DNA of 64,000 nt from Dichomitus squalens LYAD-421 SS1 (lineage: Eukaryota; Basidiomycota; Agaricomycetes; Polyporales; Polyporaceae). The first letter of the stretch is position 1. Each line of letters begins with the position of its first letter. Below, in pieces: positions 35,269-47,366 of this stretch. Position numbers and translations under genes: made by a program. Under the pieces are notes generated by a model that saw only the letters and a list, made by a program, of their open reading frames with translations, searched no databases and was not told the origin of the DNA. The stretch lies in assembly GCF_000275845.1 (NCBI RefSeq), contig NW_006766885.1, forward strand, positions 1,440,604 through 1,504,603, given 5' to 3'.

Positions 35269-37988
35269 TTAGAACAAAGGCGCGGCGGTGGTGAAACCCC
35301 TCCCAGATTTGACAACGTCTACGACTTCGGGCGAGTCACGCAACCCCTCCGGGTATATACGTATCGGTTCGGGCACGTAGGGCCTGTTGTCCATGTGGAT
35401 ATAGTAGTCCGTCCCGAATGCGACAGTCTTTTTTCCGTGGTGCCTATCGCGCATGATGAGTACTTCGCCAGCTCACAATATCAGTCTCAACGCTTACGTG
35501 GCGTAATGCTCCAGGACCGCTTGATGAATAGCTCGAAACCGACACTGCGTGCACCCAAAGGTTGTGACCGGTGATGCCAAAAGCGACGTTTCGAATTTCT
35601 CTCGCTGACTCGCTTCGAGTCGAAGGACTTGACGCGTATGCTCCGCGTCCAGGCGCACCCAATCCGGCTCGTGGTTGGCAGCAAACCAATGCAGAGGCCC
35701 TTCCTCATGTCGAGACACCTATCACTAGCAGAGTTAGCGACTAGTCTATTCTGAACTACGCATCATAGTATGCTCACCGCGTTCTTCCATTCACACGCCC
35801 GACAATAAGTTGCCTTGAAGAGTGCATGGGCTGCATTTTGACAACCACGACACAACAGCCGCACTCCGCACGCCTCCATCTCCTCGAACGTTACCTTCGC
35901 CGGATCTTTCCCGCATGCGCTAATGACAGCACACGTCTGCTTCAGGTTGTCATTGAAGCTGAACACATTCTTAGAGTCGCTCCAGGGGTGTGTAAACCTG
36001 TACTCCATACACGTCCGCCCGATCGCGTGACGATACTGGTGGTCTTTCCCATCGCGCACAAACATGAGGCCGTAGATTGACCGACCCCGCCCACATCGAT
36101 GAGAGAGGACCTGCGGCCAGCGCATGCCAAGGAACTGGCAGCTCGTGCATCTGAATGTTGCGATAGCGAGGGAGAGGAGGCAGTCGGGATCCTCAGGGAG
36201 GCCTTTGAGCTCTGAATAGGCCTCGGTCTTCTTCCTGATCTGCGCGGCGAACTCCCGCTTACGATCGTCGTACCACTTCGCAGTAAGAGCTGGAATCTGT
36301 GCTTCGCACAAGGCGAGGAGCATCTCCTTCGTGACTGCTGTGCCCGGAGGCGCCTCTATCACCTCTCGGACCTGAGGCATCATAGCATAGTCGGAGAGGA
36401 AAGGATGCCAGTCCGTGTCGGCCGTTCTCGGGAGCTTGGATGCTTGGTACTCTCGAAGCGCATCGCCGAACAGGACCAGCCGCGCGCACAGCATATTGTG
36501 TTGTTCGCGATCAAGGCGTTTCGTGCGGACGGTCTCCATATAGTGGTGGAGCTCCGCGCGAATGCTCCGCCAACCTGCGAATAGTTGTTGAGGGACAAAA
36601 CATGCGAATCCCGACGGGCCTTGAGCTACACGCACCATAATCAGTAAGCTTCTGACTTTTACGTGCGGCCTTCTGCCAACTCAGTTCGGCGAGCTCAGTT
36701 TTGTCCATCAGTTCTAACTCTTCAGCCCAGCCTTCGTCTGCGAGTCGCTTGCAGATTCTGAACAGAAAGCTCGTTAATAGACAACGCCCCCATAGCATTG
36801 TGGACGGACTCACGCTTCGAAACGTGCCTCTTTGATGGTGTCTAATTCCTGAGATCGAAAATGCTCCTGAGCTTTCTGCCACCTACACATCTGGTCCGCA
36901 AACTGCAAAATTCAAACATTGACATCGCCTCTGAGAAGGACGCACATAAAAAGTGAATGTTTACCTCTTTCCTCTGCTTTACCGCCTCCACACGTTCCGC
37001 GATGAACGTCTTCTTCTCTTCGTCCGTGGACAGTGATGTCCATTTGGCTCTGAACTCTGCAGCTTCGGAATTGAGATAATGCAGATCCTTATACCTTGAC
37101 CCTTTCCTGTTTGTAGAAGATAGAATATGATGAGATAGGCCGAGACCCGACGGTACGATTGATACGGCACATACGTCGTTGCGGCCCGATACTCGTTCAG
37201 GTAGCCCCAGTCAACAGAGGTGACCTCCCGCACCTCTTGGATCATGTCGTAGGGAAGAGGTCGGTAGCTATGCTCGACGCTGGAAGGAGCGGTAAACGAC
37301 TGGCCTCAACACATCCTGGTCACGAGCTTACAGTCTCCCCTTGCACGGTGAGCAGTACCGCACGGAGAACTCCCAGATCACGTTCTTCACATTGGGCTTG
37401 AGGCATTCCTAGAGAATAATCGGAACACGCGAGAGATCAGCCCTTCCTATGCACGCGAATTGGGGATTGCAGAGCTACACTTACATGACAATGGAAGAAG
37501 AACACTAGATTCGCATATGCGGGCTCGGTTAGATGGGCCGGACATTCCGGGAGGCCATTAACCTGCTGCCTGGCCGCCTTCCAGAAGGGCGCGGAGCTCC
37601 GCTTCATGAGGAACGCGCGAAAGTCCTTAGTCGTCCGCGCAAGGTTGAGCAGGTCGCGCGGGTGCATGTGCCGGAATATCTGCACGTCGCGGATCACGCA
37701 TGTATGCACACATACATTGACATGGCATGGTGGTTAGCGATGGATCGTCTGTACAGGATTGTGTTGCAAGTGTACGTGACGAGCACGTACCTCGATAAGG
37801 ATGTCTATTGGCATGTTTGGCATGTCCTTGAGCCCACCGCGTCGACCCCGGATGTTACGACGAGTGTTAGACCGTGTCGTTTGGGCCTTCTCTGAGCCAT
37901 GGGCGGTGGCACCGCTTGTGCTCCCCTCAGCACCACTTTCTGGGGCAGTGGTTGGTTCAGAGGTCCTGGCCTTCTTCGCTCGAGGCAT
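35269..37988 (-). CDS. F-box multi-zinc protein, family member B
   Basis: This is the same unnamed family as member A. Start is the ATG at 37988 (MPRAKKARTSEP, a basic, possibly nuclear leader). The leader contains RRNIRGRRGGLKD before the F-box MPNMPIDILIE, and the second exon gives MHPRDLLNLARTTKDFRAFL and LTEPAYANLVFFFHC. The ribbon is C-x2-C-x16-C-x2-C, ending YCSPC. After a helical region (LADEGWAEELELM, SQKLTDY) comes RCTSCQFLGMRWPQ...SHRC, then LLCRGC, and a terminal finger CTQC-x11-H-x4-H completed by the last exon. The C-terminal tail (TDYYIHMDN, IYPEGLRDSPE, SGRGF) matches member C rather than A or E. The region around 37040-37250 is spliced least certainly. The F-box predicts an SCF adaptor role; the target is unknown. 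Confidence 0.83.
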
Positions 37989-38408
37989 GTTAGGTCGGTT
38001 TTCGAGGGTATATGCGCTGACTCGGGGGGTCTTGGGGCTCCGACACGGGAGCGAGTAGGTGGATGGTCGTGTGGAACGAAAGCGAGAGGCTTGATGCCTG
38101 ACTTCGGCGCTTGGGCGACGGATCTTAGATACACTCAACAGACGCCCGTATGCGATGCAGCCGGCGGCTGTCGGTGGCAAGTCCGCGTCGGATGCTGGAC
38201 AAACCGGCGACATTCCAGAAGTTCCAGAAAAGGATCGAAGAGCTGCGTCATACACCACATCTTGAAGAGACTTCCAGCAAAAGATAGCATTCCATGGTCC
38301 GCTCATAAGACATCATTAAAACTACTGTACAGTTGGCAGCAGCAGATTACTGATAACGCAAAGCCACTTACAGGATCAGCGAATTTGAGGAGGGGGGGAG
38401 AAGGCAAA
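37989..38408. promoter_or_regulatory. Promoter region of F-box gene B
   Basis: The 420 bases lie upstream of F-box gene B and downstream of the Bax-inhibitor gene, both read leftwards. An open frame continues upstream of the B start on the minus strand but does not resemble the other family members, so I kept the Met that matches member C. Confidence 0.4.
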
Positions 38409-39728
38409 TCAATCTCTCTGTGCATCATTCAGGAGGCGCAGGATGTTGATGACTGAGAAAGCGTGTTAGTTGCTCGTATATTGGAACCTACTAGAAACTG
38501 TACTCACAGAGGTTGATGAAGCTGCATGGAAGGGGAAGCCGTCAGTAACTATGGTTGTTCGAGAGCGAACAGCGTGACTTACTCGAGGTAGAGGCTGATA
38601 GATGCGGCGATATACTCATCGTACGAAAGCCTGCGGGTGATCATGTAGGTATCGTAGATGACGTATCCGCTGAAGAGCAAGCATCCACCAATCGCAAAGA
38701 TGAGGTCCATAGTGCGACTGAATGGGATGATGATCCCGACAAGCCCAGTCATCACTGCAGAGCGAGTTAGCACGCCGCACCGTTGCGTGAACAATGAGCA
38801 CAATAGGACTCACTGAGAGCGAATAGGCCTGCAAAGAGATAGGATCCGAGCCCCGAGAAGTCATACTGTGGCGATGTCAGTACACATCTTCGCCATGAAG
38901 CGGCAGCGCATACCTTCGACTGCAGGGTGAAGAGCGTGAGGCCGAGGAACACGCCCGTAGTAATCAGCCTATGGAATCGCACGAAGTCAGCGGAGCTCGC
39001 GCGGCTAAGATGAAGCTCCACTTACAGAGCCTGGAGTACGATCTCATTATCGAAGAATGCCGTCGTGATGCCGAGAGTGAAGGCTTCCAGCAAGGTGAAG
39101 GTCGAGAGCAGGACGTAATTTATGGGCTTGTCAAGGCGCTTCCAGTAGAGGAGCCCAAGGTTCACCAGGGTTCCGAAAAGTGGGACATAGAAAGACCATT
39201 GACTTGGCCATTTGGGTGACACAGACAGACATTCCGAAGTAAGACAGTACTCACTGCGTTACAACCCAGAAGATAGTGTCAGGGGATCTTCGGATGAGTC
39301 CTGCGACTATTGTGGTGGCAACCTGGGTTCGAATTGAGTAAGGGAGCAGCAAAGAGCTTGAGTGCAACGTACAATCTGGCAGACTGGGTTGAATGGCGGA
39401 TGAGTAAGGGAACGCGCCCGAGAACGATTATACTCACATAGAATGGTGTAAACCTTGCGCACGAACTCATTCCGGATCTGCAGTGCGCACTCTGCGACAG
39501 TAGCTCCGTACTGACACCGTGGTCAGAAAGCCGAGATGATTAGATAGCATGAGTGGAGCTTACGAGGAAATCATCTGGGAATTCTCCCGTAGAGTGGTCA
39601 TACACGCCAGATCTTCCGGCAGCCGACTGTCCCAGTAGCGGCTGGGTCGTTGGATCCTCGTACGTCGGAGGAGCAGCCTTTCCCGGGGTACCAGGGTAGG
39701 GGGGTGGTGGGTTGCTGTAATAAGCCAT
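38409..39728 (-). CDS. Bax inhibitor-1 / lifeguard family membrane protein
   Basis: TMBIM/BI-1 proteins are seven-helix membrane proteins that leak calcium from the ER or other organelles and modulate cell-death and unfolded-protein responses. Start at 39728 (MAYYSNPPPPYPG) gives a proline-rich cytosolic N-terminus like that of the lifeguard branch. The spliced frame then shows the conserved EFVRKVYTILCCQ, and hydrophobic segments including FYVPLFGTLVNLGLLY, YVLLSTFTLLEAFTLGI, LLITTGVFLGLTLFTLQSKYDFSG, LIMTGLVGIIIPF and LIFAIGGCLLFSGYVIYDT. The IYDTYMI and DEYIAASISLYLEFINLF motifs near the end are family hallmarks. About eight short introns. Length of about 280 residues is normal. It shares its upstream region with the MFS gene. 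Confidence 0.95.
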
Positions 39729-40157
39729 GATGATCGTAGCGAGGAAGAGAGAGAGCAAGAAGAGGAAGAGAGTCAAGGCCGCAGTCGTCCTCGTCCCCCC
39801 TGCATAATAGGGCGGCGACGGCGTCAGGGTCTCGCCGCTTCGAGAAGGTGGCACGTGCAAGGGGCACTGCACTGTGAGATAGGAGGGCGCCTATCTAGGG
39901 GCGCGCTATCTCCACGAGCTGCGAACACGCTTTCGTCAATCGACGAGAAGAGCACGCAAACCTGGTTCACGCCGCTGCGCTCCCAGAGGGCAGCTTCGGT
40001 CTCATAAGCTTATGTCGTTCGTATCAGAGATGCTGACAATTCTTCCTTGAATCCCGACTGCGACATATACCGCTCGCCTCGGGCTCATGGTTGCGCAACC
40101 ATAAATACTCAGATACCCCTCTAGAGCCTATTCCACCCCTCTCGCCTATCTCTCGCC
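39729..40157. promoter_or_regulatory. Divergent promoter region, BI-1 gene and MFS gene
   Basis: This is a head-to-head gene pair with 429 bases between the start codons. On the MFS side, CATAAATACT at 40100-40109 is a TATA-like element about 50 bases before its ATG. I see no clear element on the other side. Confidence 0.5.
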
Positions 40158-42230
40158 ATGACACTAGCTGGAGGGTCTGTCGAACCACCCGCGGCGCAGG
40201 CGGCGCAGGATGAGACCGCCCCTCTCCTGGCGAAGCAGAGAAACAAACCGAATCCGCTGCCAAAGCTGCAGCTCGCTATAATTTACGCCATTAAGCTGAC
40301 ACTACCTATTACGCACACCCAATCCTTGCCATACTACAATGTCTTCATTGAGAAGCTCGCTGCCTCACAGGGGGCAGATACGGGCTACTACAGCGGACTT
40401 GCGGTTAGTACTCGCCCGAAGCACCTGTCTCCACCCGTGAAGCGATCTGAACGGCTACCCGCAGCATACCGTAGCCTCCGTCACACAGCTCACTAGCATG
40501 TTCGTCTGGGGTCGCATTTCCGGTAACTGATGCGCTCTCTCGAAGACGAACTGCGTCAGCTCAAGTACGGTTACCACTACAGATAACTACGGGCGTGTCC
40601 CCGTCATACTTCTAGGGACCGCGGGTATGGCAATCTTCACCGTCTTCTTCGGTCTTTCTGGGTCACTCACCAGCCTTCTGCTCAACCGTTTCTTCGGTTC
40701 GTTGCTCTACCGACATCCGTTTGTTTGACTAACTGACAGCGCCCGTGCAGGCGGGTTCTTCTTCGGCATTACTGGAGCTATCCATTCTGTTGTTGGAGAG
40801 CTCTCGGACGAGACGAACCAATCGATCGCGTTCCCGCTCTACGACGTCATCTCTGCGCTGGGATATGTCATAGGGTGGGCAGCCAGTTTGTGAGCAGGGC
40901 CAATCGCGAAGCTCATATGTCAATTCAACAGCCCATTAATTGGTGGCACCTTCGCGGAGCCGGCGAAGCAATGGCCAGATTTGTTCACCAATCCCTTCTG
41001 GACACAATATCCATACGTTCTACCATGTCTCATCTCTGCGGCGATCTCTATCGCAGCATCTCTGCTATCCGTGTTCGCCCTAAAAGAGGTACGATCTTTG
41101 TTGAGTGTTATTATCCCCTTAGGGCTTACAGTCTTCAAGACCCTACCGACAAAGTCTCCGAACACAGCAACAGTGCAAGCCTCAAGAACTGATGAGGAGC
41201 TAGAACCCCTTGTCGTCGAGCCCACTGCAGACATCATCATTGAGGTAGAGGAAATCGACTTCGAGCCACTCGGGGTTCGACAGCTCCTGTCCATCCCAGT
41301 CCTCCTCGCTGTCTTCACTTCGAGCGCAGCGCTAGGCTTCGCCGGATCCTGCTTCAACAGTGTTTTCGTCCTCATGGCCTACTCCCCAATCAACCAAGGA
41401 GGTCTCGCGCTATCGGTACGTCTTCGCCTCCCTGACCGCTCTTTCCTGCTTCTCGTGCTCATCGCCGACCTTACTCCGCCGCATCGTCTTCGCTCATCCC
41501 TTCACTCACTCCTCCATCTCGCATCTCAACGTTCCAACTCTCATGCTCCCACCGTGGTACCCCGCACCTTCAACACACATCTACCCTCCTCGTCGTCTTC
41601 CTTCCTCGCCCGCTCCCCCACATTCCCAAAACAGCCCTCGCAGATCGGCCGCGCGCTCTCCGGCATGGGCGCAGTCTCGATCTTGCTCAAGCTCTGCATG
41701 CCTGCGCTCCTCCGGCGTTACGGCACGCTCAACATGTTCGACTTCTGCATGTACTCCTGGGTCGTCGCCTTCGCGTCCCTGCCCCTCGCCTCGTGGGTCG
41801 CGCAGGCGTCCGCGGCCGCGGTCGACGGCCTCCAGCAGTTCCGCGACGCGAGCACGGGCGAGTGGATCTCGGTCGGCTTCGTGCTCTTCCTCTCGAGGCT
41901 CGGGTGCCTCGCGTTCTCGTAAGTTGCCGCACTCGTCTCGTTTGTGGGTGGAGCGATACCGGGGGCTGACGGATCTCGGTACGCGGCAGGATCATCATGA
42001 TTCTCACGAAGGACCACACCCCGGGCACGACGTCGCTGGGCACGACGAACGGGCTCGCGGAGCTCTTCCAGTCTCTTGCCGGAGCAGCAGGCCCAATCGT
42101 CGTCAGCTCCCTGTTCGCGGTCTCTGCAAAGAAGCATCTCCTCGGCAGATATTTGTGGGTCGTGTTCATGGTCCTCGAGTCTGGCTTTGGTGCCTGGGTC
42201 GCATACAGGATCCGACGGTTCCGCGATTGA
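40158..42230 (+). CDS. Major facilitator superfamily transporter (ZIFL/YCR023C-like)
   Basis: A proton-coupled type of transporter with about twelve membrane helices. The leader (TLAGGSVEPP, then ETAPLLAKQ) is cytosolic. The first helix is KLQLAIIYAIKLTLPI, and the loop after helix 2 gives the MFS signature (FVWGRISDNYGRVPVILLG, with the G-x-x-x-D-x-x-G-R core). Later come LNRFFGGFFFGITGAIHSVVGEL, the LKETLP motif after helix 6 (joined across a 51-base intron at 41089-41139), a charged central loop, VLLAVFTSSAALGFAG, GRALSGMGAVSILLKL, and a final pair ending VLESGFGAWVAYRIRRF. Several introns. One of 219 bases (41416-41634) has no stop and is a multiple of three. The pattern resembles fungal YCR023C-like and plant ZIFL transporters; substrate unknown. 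Confidence 0.92.
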
Positions 42231-42582
42231 GCTTGAACGTCACCGTCAGTGTATGAGTAAGCGCTTGTATATTCACTATGCGTATGGAGGATTGGGAGGG
42301 TAATGAGCGGGTTGTCATAATGGTCGTTACTGGGACACTGGATAGTAGCCAGCTCTGTAAATAGGCGAGTAGGTGTATGTAACTGTACTTTTTCACTGTG
42401 CATGACGACGCATCCTCGCGAGCCACGATGGTCATGGTTTGCCAGGATAGCAACGCTATTCTGAACCCACTAGTCCTATCTGGCAGCAGTCCCCAAGGCA
42501 GCAATAGATGGGCGATGATGCGGGCGCGACCTGTGCCTATGCGAAGGAGCCCGAGGGAAAGAGAGCAGGGTCAACATGACAT
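42231..42582. other. Convergent 3' region, MFS gene to MDM31
   Basis: Two genes end towards each other within 352 bases. No coding or repeated structure is visible. Confidence 0.45.
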
Positions 42583-45078
42583 TCATTCGGACGCAGCAGG
42601 GTGTATGAGGTGCGGTGCGTGCAGCACAGATAGGGTATGGGGAAGCTGGAACACTGACTCCGACGGGAATCCGTTTTCGTAGAGCTCGCGCAGGGGCGCT
42701 GTCATCGGGTCCATGGCGGCGCGGAGCGTGGACATGAGCGCGCTCGCGGTCATCTGGAGGGACCATGTGCCGACGGCCTTGACGCGGCGGTGAAAGTTAG
42801 CTTGGGTGACGTGGTAGGCCATCGCTTCGTAGACTTTCATGGAGATTGCATCGATCAGACCAGCTGAGAGAATGTTAGTATCAGTCCAAAAACGTTTTTC
42901 AAGAGTGACTTACTCTCCCACATCTGCGAGATGAGGCAACTATTAGACGAGAAAGAGAAGCAGCATTCAACAAAACGCACCGTCCAAGATCCATCGAAAT
43001 CCTCCAGATCCTGTACTACCCGACACCGGATGGGAACCAAGGTACGATTGGCACTGCAAACAACCCTCCTCAGTATTTACGTGGCTATATGCGCATACAA
43101 ACCTGCAACTCACTTCATGAACGCGACGATCGGCCTGATCAGCGCATTGTTCACGTAGCTCATATCGCTCGTGAAGATCGGCACTGCAGCTTTCAAGTCC
43201 CTGAAGCGCAGATCGATGTCCACAACCACCTTCGGTCTGTCCTCTTCGATTGTCCCCTCCTCCTCTGCGTCCGAAGGCGCGCTCAACGGAGGCTTTGCGA
43301 GCTCGCGCTGCCCAGGGATGCGGTCCATAGCGACGGACGTGATCGCGTCGGCGAGCTCGCCGAGAAGGGCATTGAGCGCAGGCCCCTCGGATGGGTCGCG
43401 CGGGAACTTGATGTCGAGGACGGCATCGACCTTGCCGGAAGTGAGCCAGGAGAAGGGTCCCCCGGAGGTGGACATGCTCTGCATGTGGTCGATATTCAGG
43501 CCGTCCATGCGGAAGCGCGACTATGGTCCAAAATGGATCAGAATCTTGCATATGCAGAACATCGGGGATTGAGAACTGACCATGCGGCTCCATTTGCCGC
43601 CTTTGAGGTCCTGGTCCGTAGTCCGGCCTATGCTCTGCGGACGGTGCAAGCTAAATAGGCAGTTGTCGTACTGCCCGACGACGTTTTCTGCGCGGAGGAA
43701 ATCGTAAAACGCCCATTGCTTGCGGAACGTTCCAATGTCCGCGCGGAAGATGGACGCGGTGAACGGCCGGAAATTGCCTGGCTGGTACACCGTGATGAGA
43801 AGATCCTCGATTTGCAAGGATTCAAGCTCGAAGTCGCCAGGCTGGGCTTTGTGGCGGAACGATGCTGGGTCGAGGGGATGGTCTGGGTCCCAAGTGACCG
43901 AACGTCGGTCTGTACGGTCCAGCGTTTATGGGTGAAACAACTCAAATGTTTCAAATATGGGTGACAGCATACCTAAGACACCACGCACACCCTTGACCAC
44001 CGCGTCCTCAACCAACCCTTTGCCTTCAAACCATCTAGCGAACGAGAGCGTCACGTCGATAGAGTCTACGCTCAGATCGAACATGGAATAGTTCAGGTCA
44101 TCCTCTGAGTGGTCCTGCGGGGCTTCCTCGTCTTCCTCTCCTATCCTTCCATGGTAGGAGGGATGATTACTCAGGTCGTAGCCAGCCGCAACAGCATGTC
44201 CGGAGTTGCTGCTCAGCTTTTGCCTATAGAAGTTGTCCGGACGACGCGTGACGAACACATTCTTGAAGGATATGCGCGAGTCTCTCCACTTCGGGACGAT
44301 CGCCGATTCGAAGATAATCGTGATCCCCGTTTCGGCCGTGAGGTAGTCGCTGAGAGCGCGAGCAATGTATTCTGCAGCACGGAGTTCACTTGCATGCTCA
44401 CGATGGCCGTGGAAGTGTGAGGCGTACCTTGCAACCGCAAACTATTCGCAGTCGCAAACACAACTGAGAAGAAAGTGGTGCTTAAAGGAGGTCAGGATGC
44501 GAAGCGCAAAACGAGGGTAGAAAGACCCACGTTCCGACGAAAAGCCAAAGCGTCTGGCTCATGAGGAACCATGTGAAGAACGCGGACATGTCGTCCGCGT
44601 TGTACCGCCTGAAGGACCGGATGGTAAGCCATTTGAAGCGAACACGCATCCTTTGCCAAAATCCGTCCGCTGCCTTTAGGAAGTCGTCTCGCGTTGGACG
44701 CTGCAAGTGCGGTAGAGACATGGCCAGCCTCCTGAACAGCCGTGGGTAGTGTTCGTAGCTTACGCTCTCGTTGCCCTCCTTTTGTGACGAGTTGGCCTTG
44801 TCCTTCTCAGGCGGTTTGCCATCCTGCTGGCGAGTCCCTTCGGACGGTTGTCGAGGTTGAGAATCATGGAGTAAGGGCCTTTGAAACGAAAATTGCCGGA
44901 GGGTGACACGAGCCCTGACTGTGTGAGCAGGCGAGGATGCGAAGTGCACGCGCGCGGAGTACGAGAGAGTGGAGACTGGAGACAGATGTTGGCGGAAGAA
45001 GTTGCGTATGATGGTGTATCTGTCGAAGGCTGCACCACGACTGGTGTGTTGCAGCAAGATACGCTTCATTCCGTGCAT
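42583..45078 (-). CDS. MDM31: MDM31/MDM32 mitochondrial inner-membrane protein
   Basis: Mdm31 and Mdm32 are inner-membrane proteins needed for normal mitochondrial shape, nucleoid stability and phospholipid balance. Start is the ATG at 45078; the basic, Ser-rich first 60 residues (MKRILLQHTSRG) fit a mitochondrial presequence. A helical part (RPTRDDFLKAADGFWQRMRVRFKW, quoted here in part only as its opening) leads to a first membrane segment, FFTWFLMSQTLWLFVGT. The family block RISFKNVFVTRRP, DLSVDSIDVTLSFARWFEGKGLV, GVRGVLD and the ESLQIEDLLITVYQPG region follow, with the final GLIDAISMKVYEAMAYHV, typical of the family's C-terminus. About seven introns. Overall length of about 650 residues is normal. 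It is divergent from the cyclopropane-synthase-like gene. Confidence 0.92.
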
Positions 45079-45391
45079 GAGGCGACCGGGAGGACGGTGG
45101 TGAGCTTAGAGCATAGGACTAGGAGCATCTGCTCACACGAGCCAGACGCAATTGCAAGAGGGACACGCCGGGCACTCGCGTAAATCGACCGAAGAGTCTC
45201 TTCACGTGATCTCGTTTGCGACGCGTCTCGCAGCGACGAGGTCCTGTTTGCGTCGCTGGTCGCAGCGGCGGAGCCCTTGACAGCAATGGAATTGCGCTCC
45301 GTGTGTACGCATCAGCCGAATAGCCCGACAGCGATGGCACACCATCTCGCCTCCTCCCTCGCGACCGCTGTCTTTCCCACTCTCTCACATC
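45079..45391. promoter_or_regulatory. Divergent promoter region, MDM31 and methyltransferase
   Basis: A compact 313-base head-to-head spacer must serve two genes. No TATA box is apparent on either side; the methyltransferase side is pyrimidine-rich near its start. Confidence 0.45.
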
Positions 45392-47070
45392 ATGCCAGCA
45401 CTCACCGACAACATTCTCGAAGTCGCTTACCGCCTCTTAGACAAGGTGAGCCAGCGGTTGCGCCCACCCTCTTCTGATATATGCGGGTGGGCTCACCTCC
45501 GATGGCAGGGGCTGGTCCCCGACTTTGTCCTCAGACCTGCCATTAGGGCGCTCTGTCGCCAGAGGCTTCGCGAGATAGACCACGGGTCTTTTGAGGCAAA
45601 CTATGCCGCTAAGATGCAATGGATAGAGAGTGTCCGTGCCAGGTCGAAGATTGCAGACCTGACAGAGAAGGCGAACGAGCAGCACTATGAGGTACGTGGC
45701 AAGACTCCTCCGCAACTTCCGTAGGCACTCTCATAGCAGAATGCTGTTAGGTTTCTACGGAGTTCATGTTATCGTGTATGGGACCCTGCGCTAAGTACTC
45801 ATGCTGCCTATACCCCACTGGGAAAGAGACATTAGCGGAGGCCGAAGTGCTCATGTTGGAAAGCTACTGCGAGAAGGCACAGCTGAGGGACGGTCTTGAC
45901 ATACTTGACCTAGGCTGCGGTACGTGACTGAACTAATCGTCCGATGCACCATGATCTCACAGCACTGAAAGGGTGGGGGAGTCTTTCGCTTTACCTGGCG
46001 CAAAAATACCCCAAATCACGCATCGTCGGTCTTTCCAATTCTTCAACCCAAAAGATACACATAGACAAAACCGCAGAGGCTCGCGGTCTGACCAACCTAG
46101 AGGTCCGTGCTGACTGAGCCATGTACGTCTGAGATAGGAGCTCTCACCTTTTTCAAAGATCATCACGGCCGATGTGAACGCCTTTGACTTCAATGGCTCG
46201 AGACAGTAAGTTCTTGAAACCTAGCGTATATCCAATCGGACTCAGCTCGGCCCTTCAAGTTTCGACCGGATCTTGTCCATCGAGGTATGTGTCACTGCAA
46301 CCGCACAGAGACATGGATAGATCAGCTTGTGTGTATCAGATGTTCGAGCATATGAAGAATTACAAAATGCTGATGGCCAAGGTCGCGTCCTGGCTTCGCC
46401 CCGACGGTCCCGAAGACGCGCTTTTCTTCGTCCACATATTTTGCCACCGCACGACCCCATACCACTTCGAGGAGGGCGACGGCTGGATGGCACAGACGTT
46501 TTTCTCAGGTTCGTTCTTCTACAAAACGCTCGAAGATGCGCATACAGTCAACTCACCTCTCGCATATAGGTGGCACTATGCCGTCGCATGACCTACTGGT
46601 GTGTACTCAGCTTCTTCCGTTTGAGGTGCGATGACTCGGACTCACCTGGCGAATCAATATCGCATAGTTGTACTTCCAAGACGACCTCACACACGTCCGG
46701 AGCTGGTTTATCAACGGCAAGCACTACTCGCAGACATCAGAGCATTGGCTCAAAGCGCAGGACGCCAATGCGAAGGCAGGTCTTGCTGAGCTCGAAAAGG
46801 ACGCCGTTGCGAAAGGCCTCGATAAGGAGGAAGGCAGGAAAGCATTCTATCGGTTTGTGCCATAGCATGAACTGCTCTCTCCCCTGTTTCTGATGTAACT
46901 GGTCGGTTCAGATTCCGCGTCTTCTATATCGCTGTCGCGGAATTCTTCGGGTTGCATGGAGGCAATGAGTAAGACAGGCTTCTTCCGAATACTCATCTTT
47001 GTACCGTACTGATGGATAATGCGTCCCCAGATGGGGTGTTGGTCACTACTTGTTCAAGCGCAAGTCGTAG
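45392..47070 (+). CDS. Cyclopropane-fatty-acid-synthase-like methyltransferase
   Basis: An S-adenosylmethionine-dependent methyltransferase of the CFA-synthase / coclaurine-N-methyltransferase group. The ATG at 45392 leads through two short exons (NILEVAYRLLDKG, LVPDFVLRPAIR) to NEQHYEVSTEFMLSCMGP, the conserved substrate region. The SAM site is DILDLGCGWGSLSLYLAQ, joined across an intron inside GCG. IVGLSNSSTQK follows, and then FDRILSIEMFEHMKNY, the motif that includes the Glu and His characteristic of the group. Further on are FFVHIFCHRT, GGTMPSHDLLLYFQDDL, HYSQTSEHWLK and the C-terminus FFGLHGGNEWGVGHYLF. About nine introns. Length near 350 residues matches fungal homologues. Whether it acts on lipid or small amines cannot be told; the fungal members are mostly uncharacterised. 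Confidence 0.9.
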
Positions 47071-47366
47071 ATGGTACTGTTTCGTGTCGAGTCCTCTGCA
47101 CTTGTCTGTCAGCTGCTCTGCAATAAAGTGGCGTAACAGAGTGCAGACGCACCTCCCAGAATTGTAGCACGCAACGGATCCATGTGGCGAGATGCAGGTA
47201 GGTTCAAGTCGCATGTGCTAAAGTTGGACGATGCCTGCCCTCATCACCATCGGTTCGAATCTGAGCGCTCGCGGCAACGACAATGACACCGCCACAATAC
47301 CTCTACCCTCCGGCCCGTTTTATGCTGAGGCCTCTCAGAACTCACCTCCACCTCATCACCTTCGCT
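47071..47366. promoter_or_regulatory. Promoter region of F-box gene C
   Basis: The 296 bases between the methyltransferase stop and the start of F-box gene C contain no TATA box that I can identify. Confidence 0.35.

Noticed and set aside
47165..47275. Two GGTTC(A/G)A-type words that resemble tRNA T loops
   Set aside because: Neither is flanked by a paired stem or by an acceptor helix; they look like chance matches.
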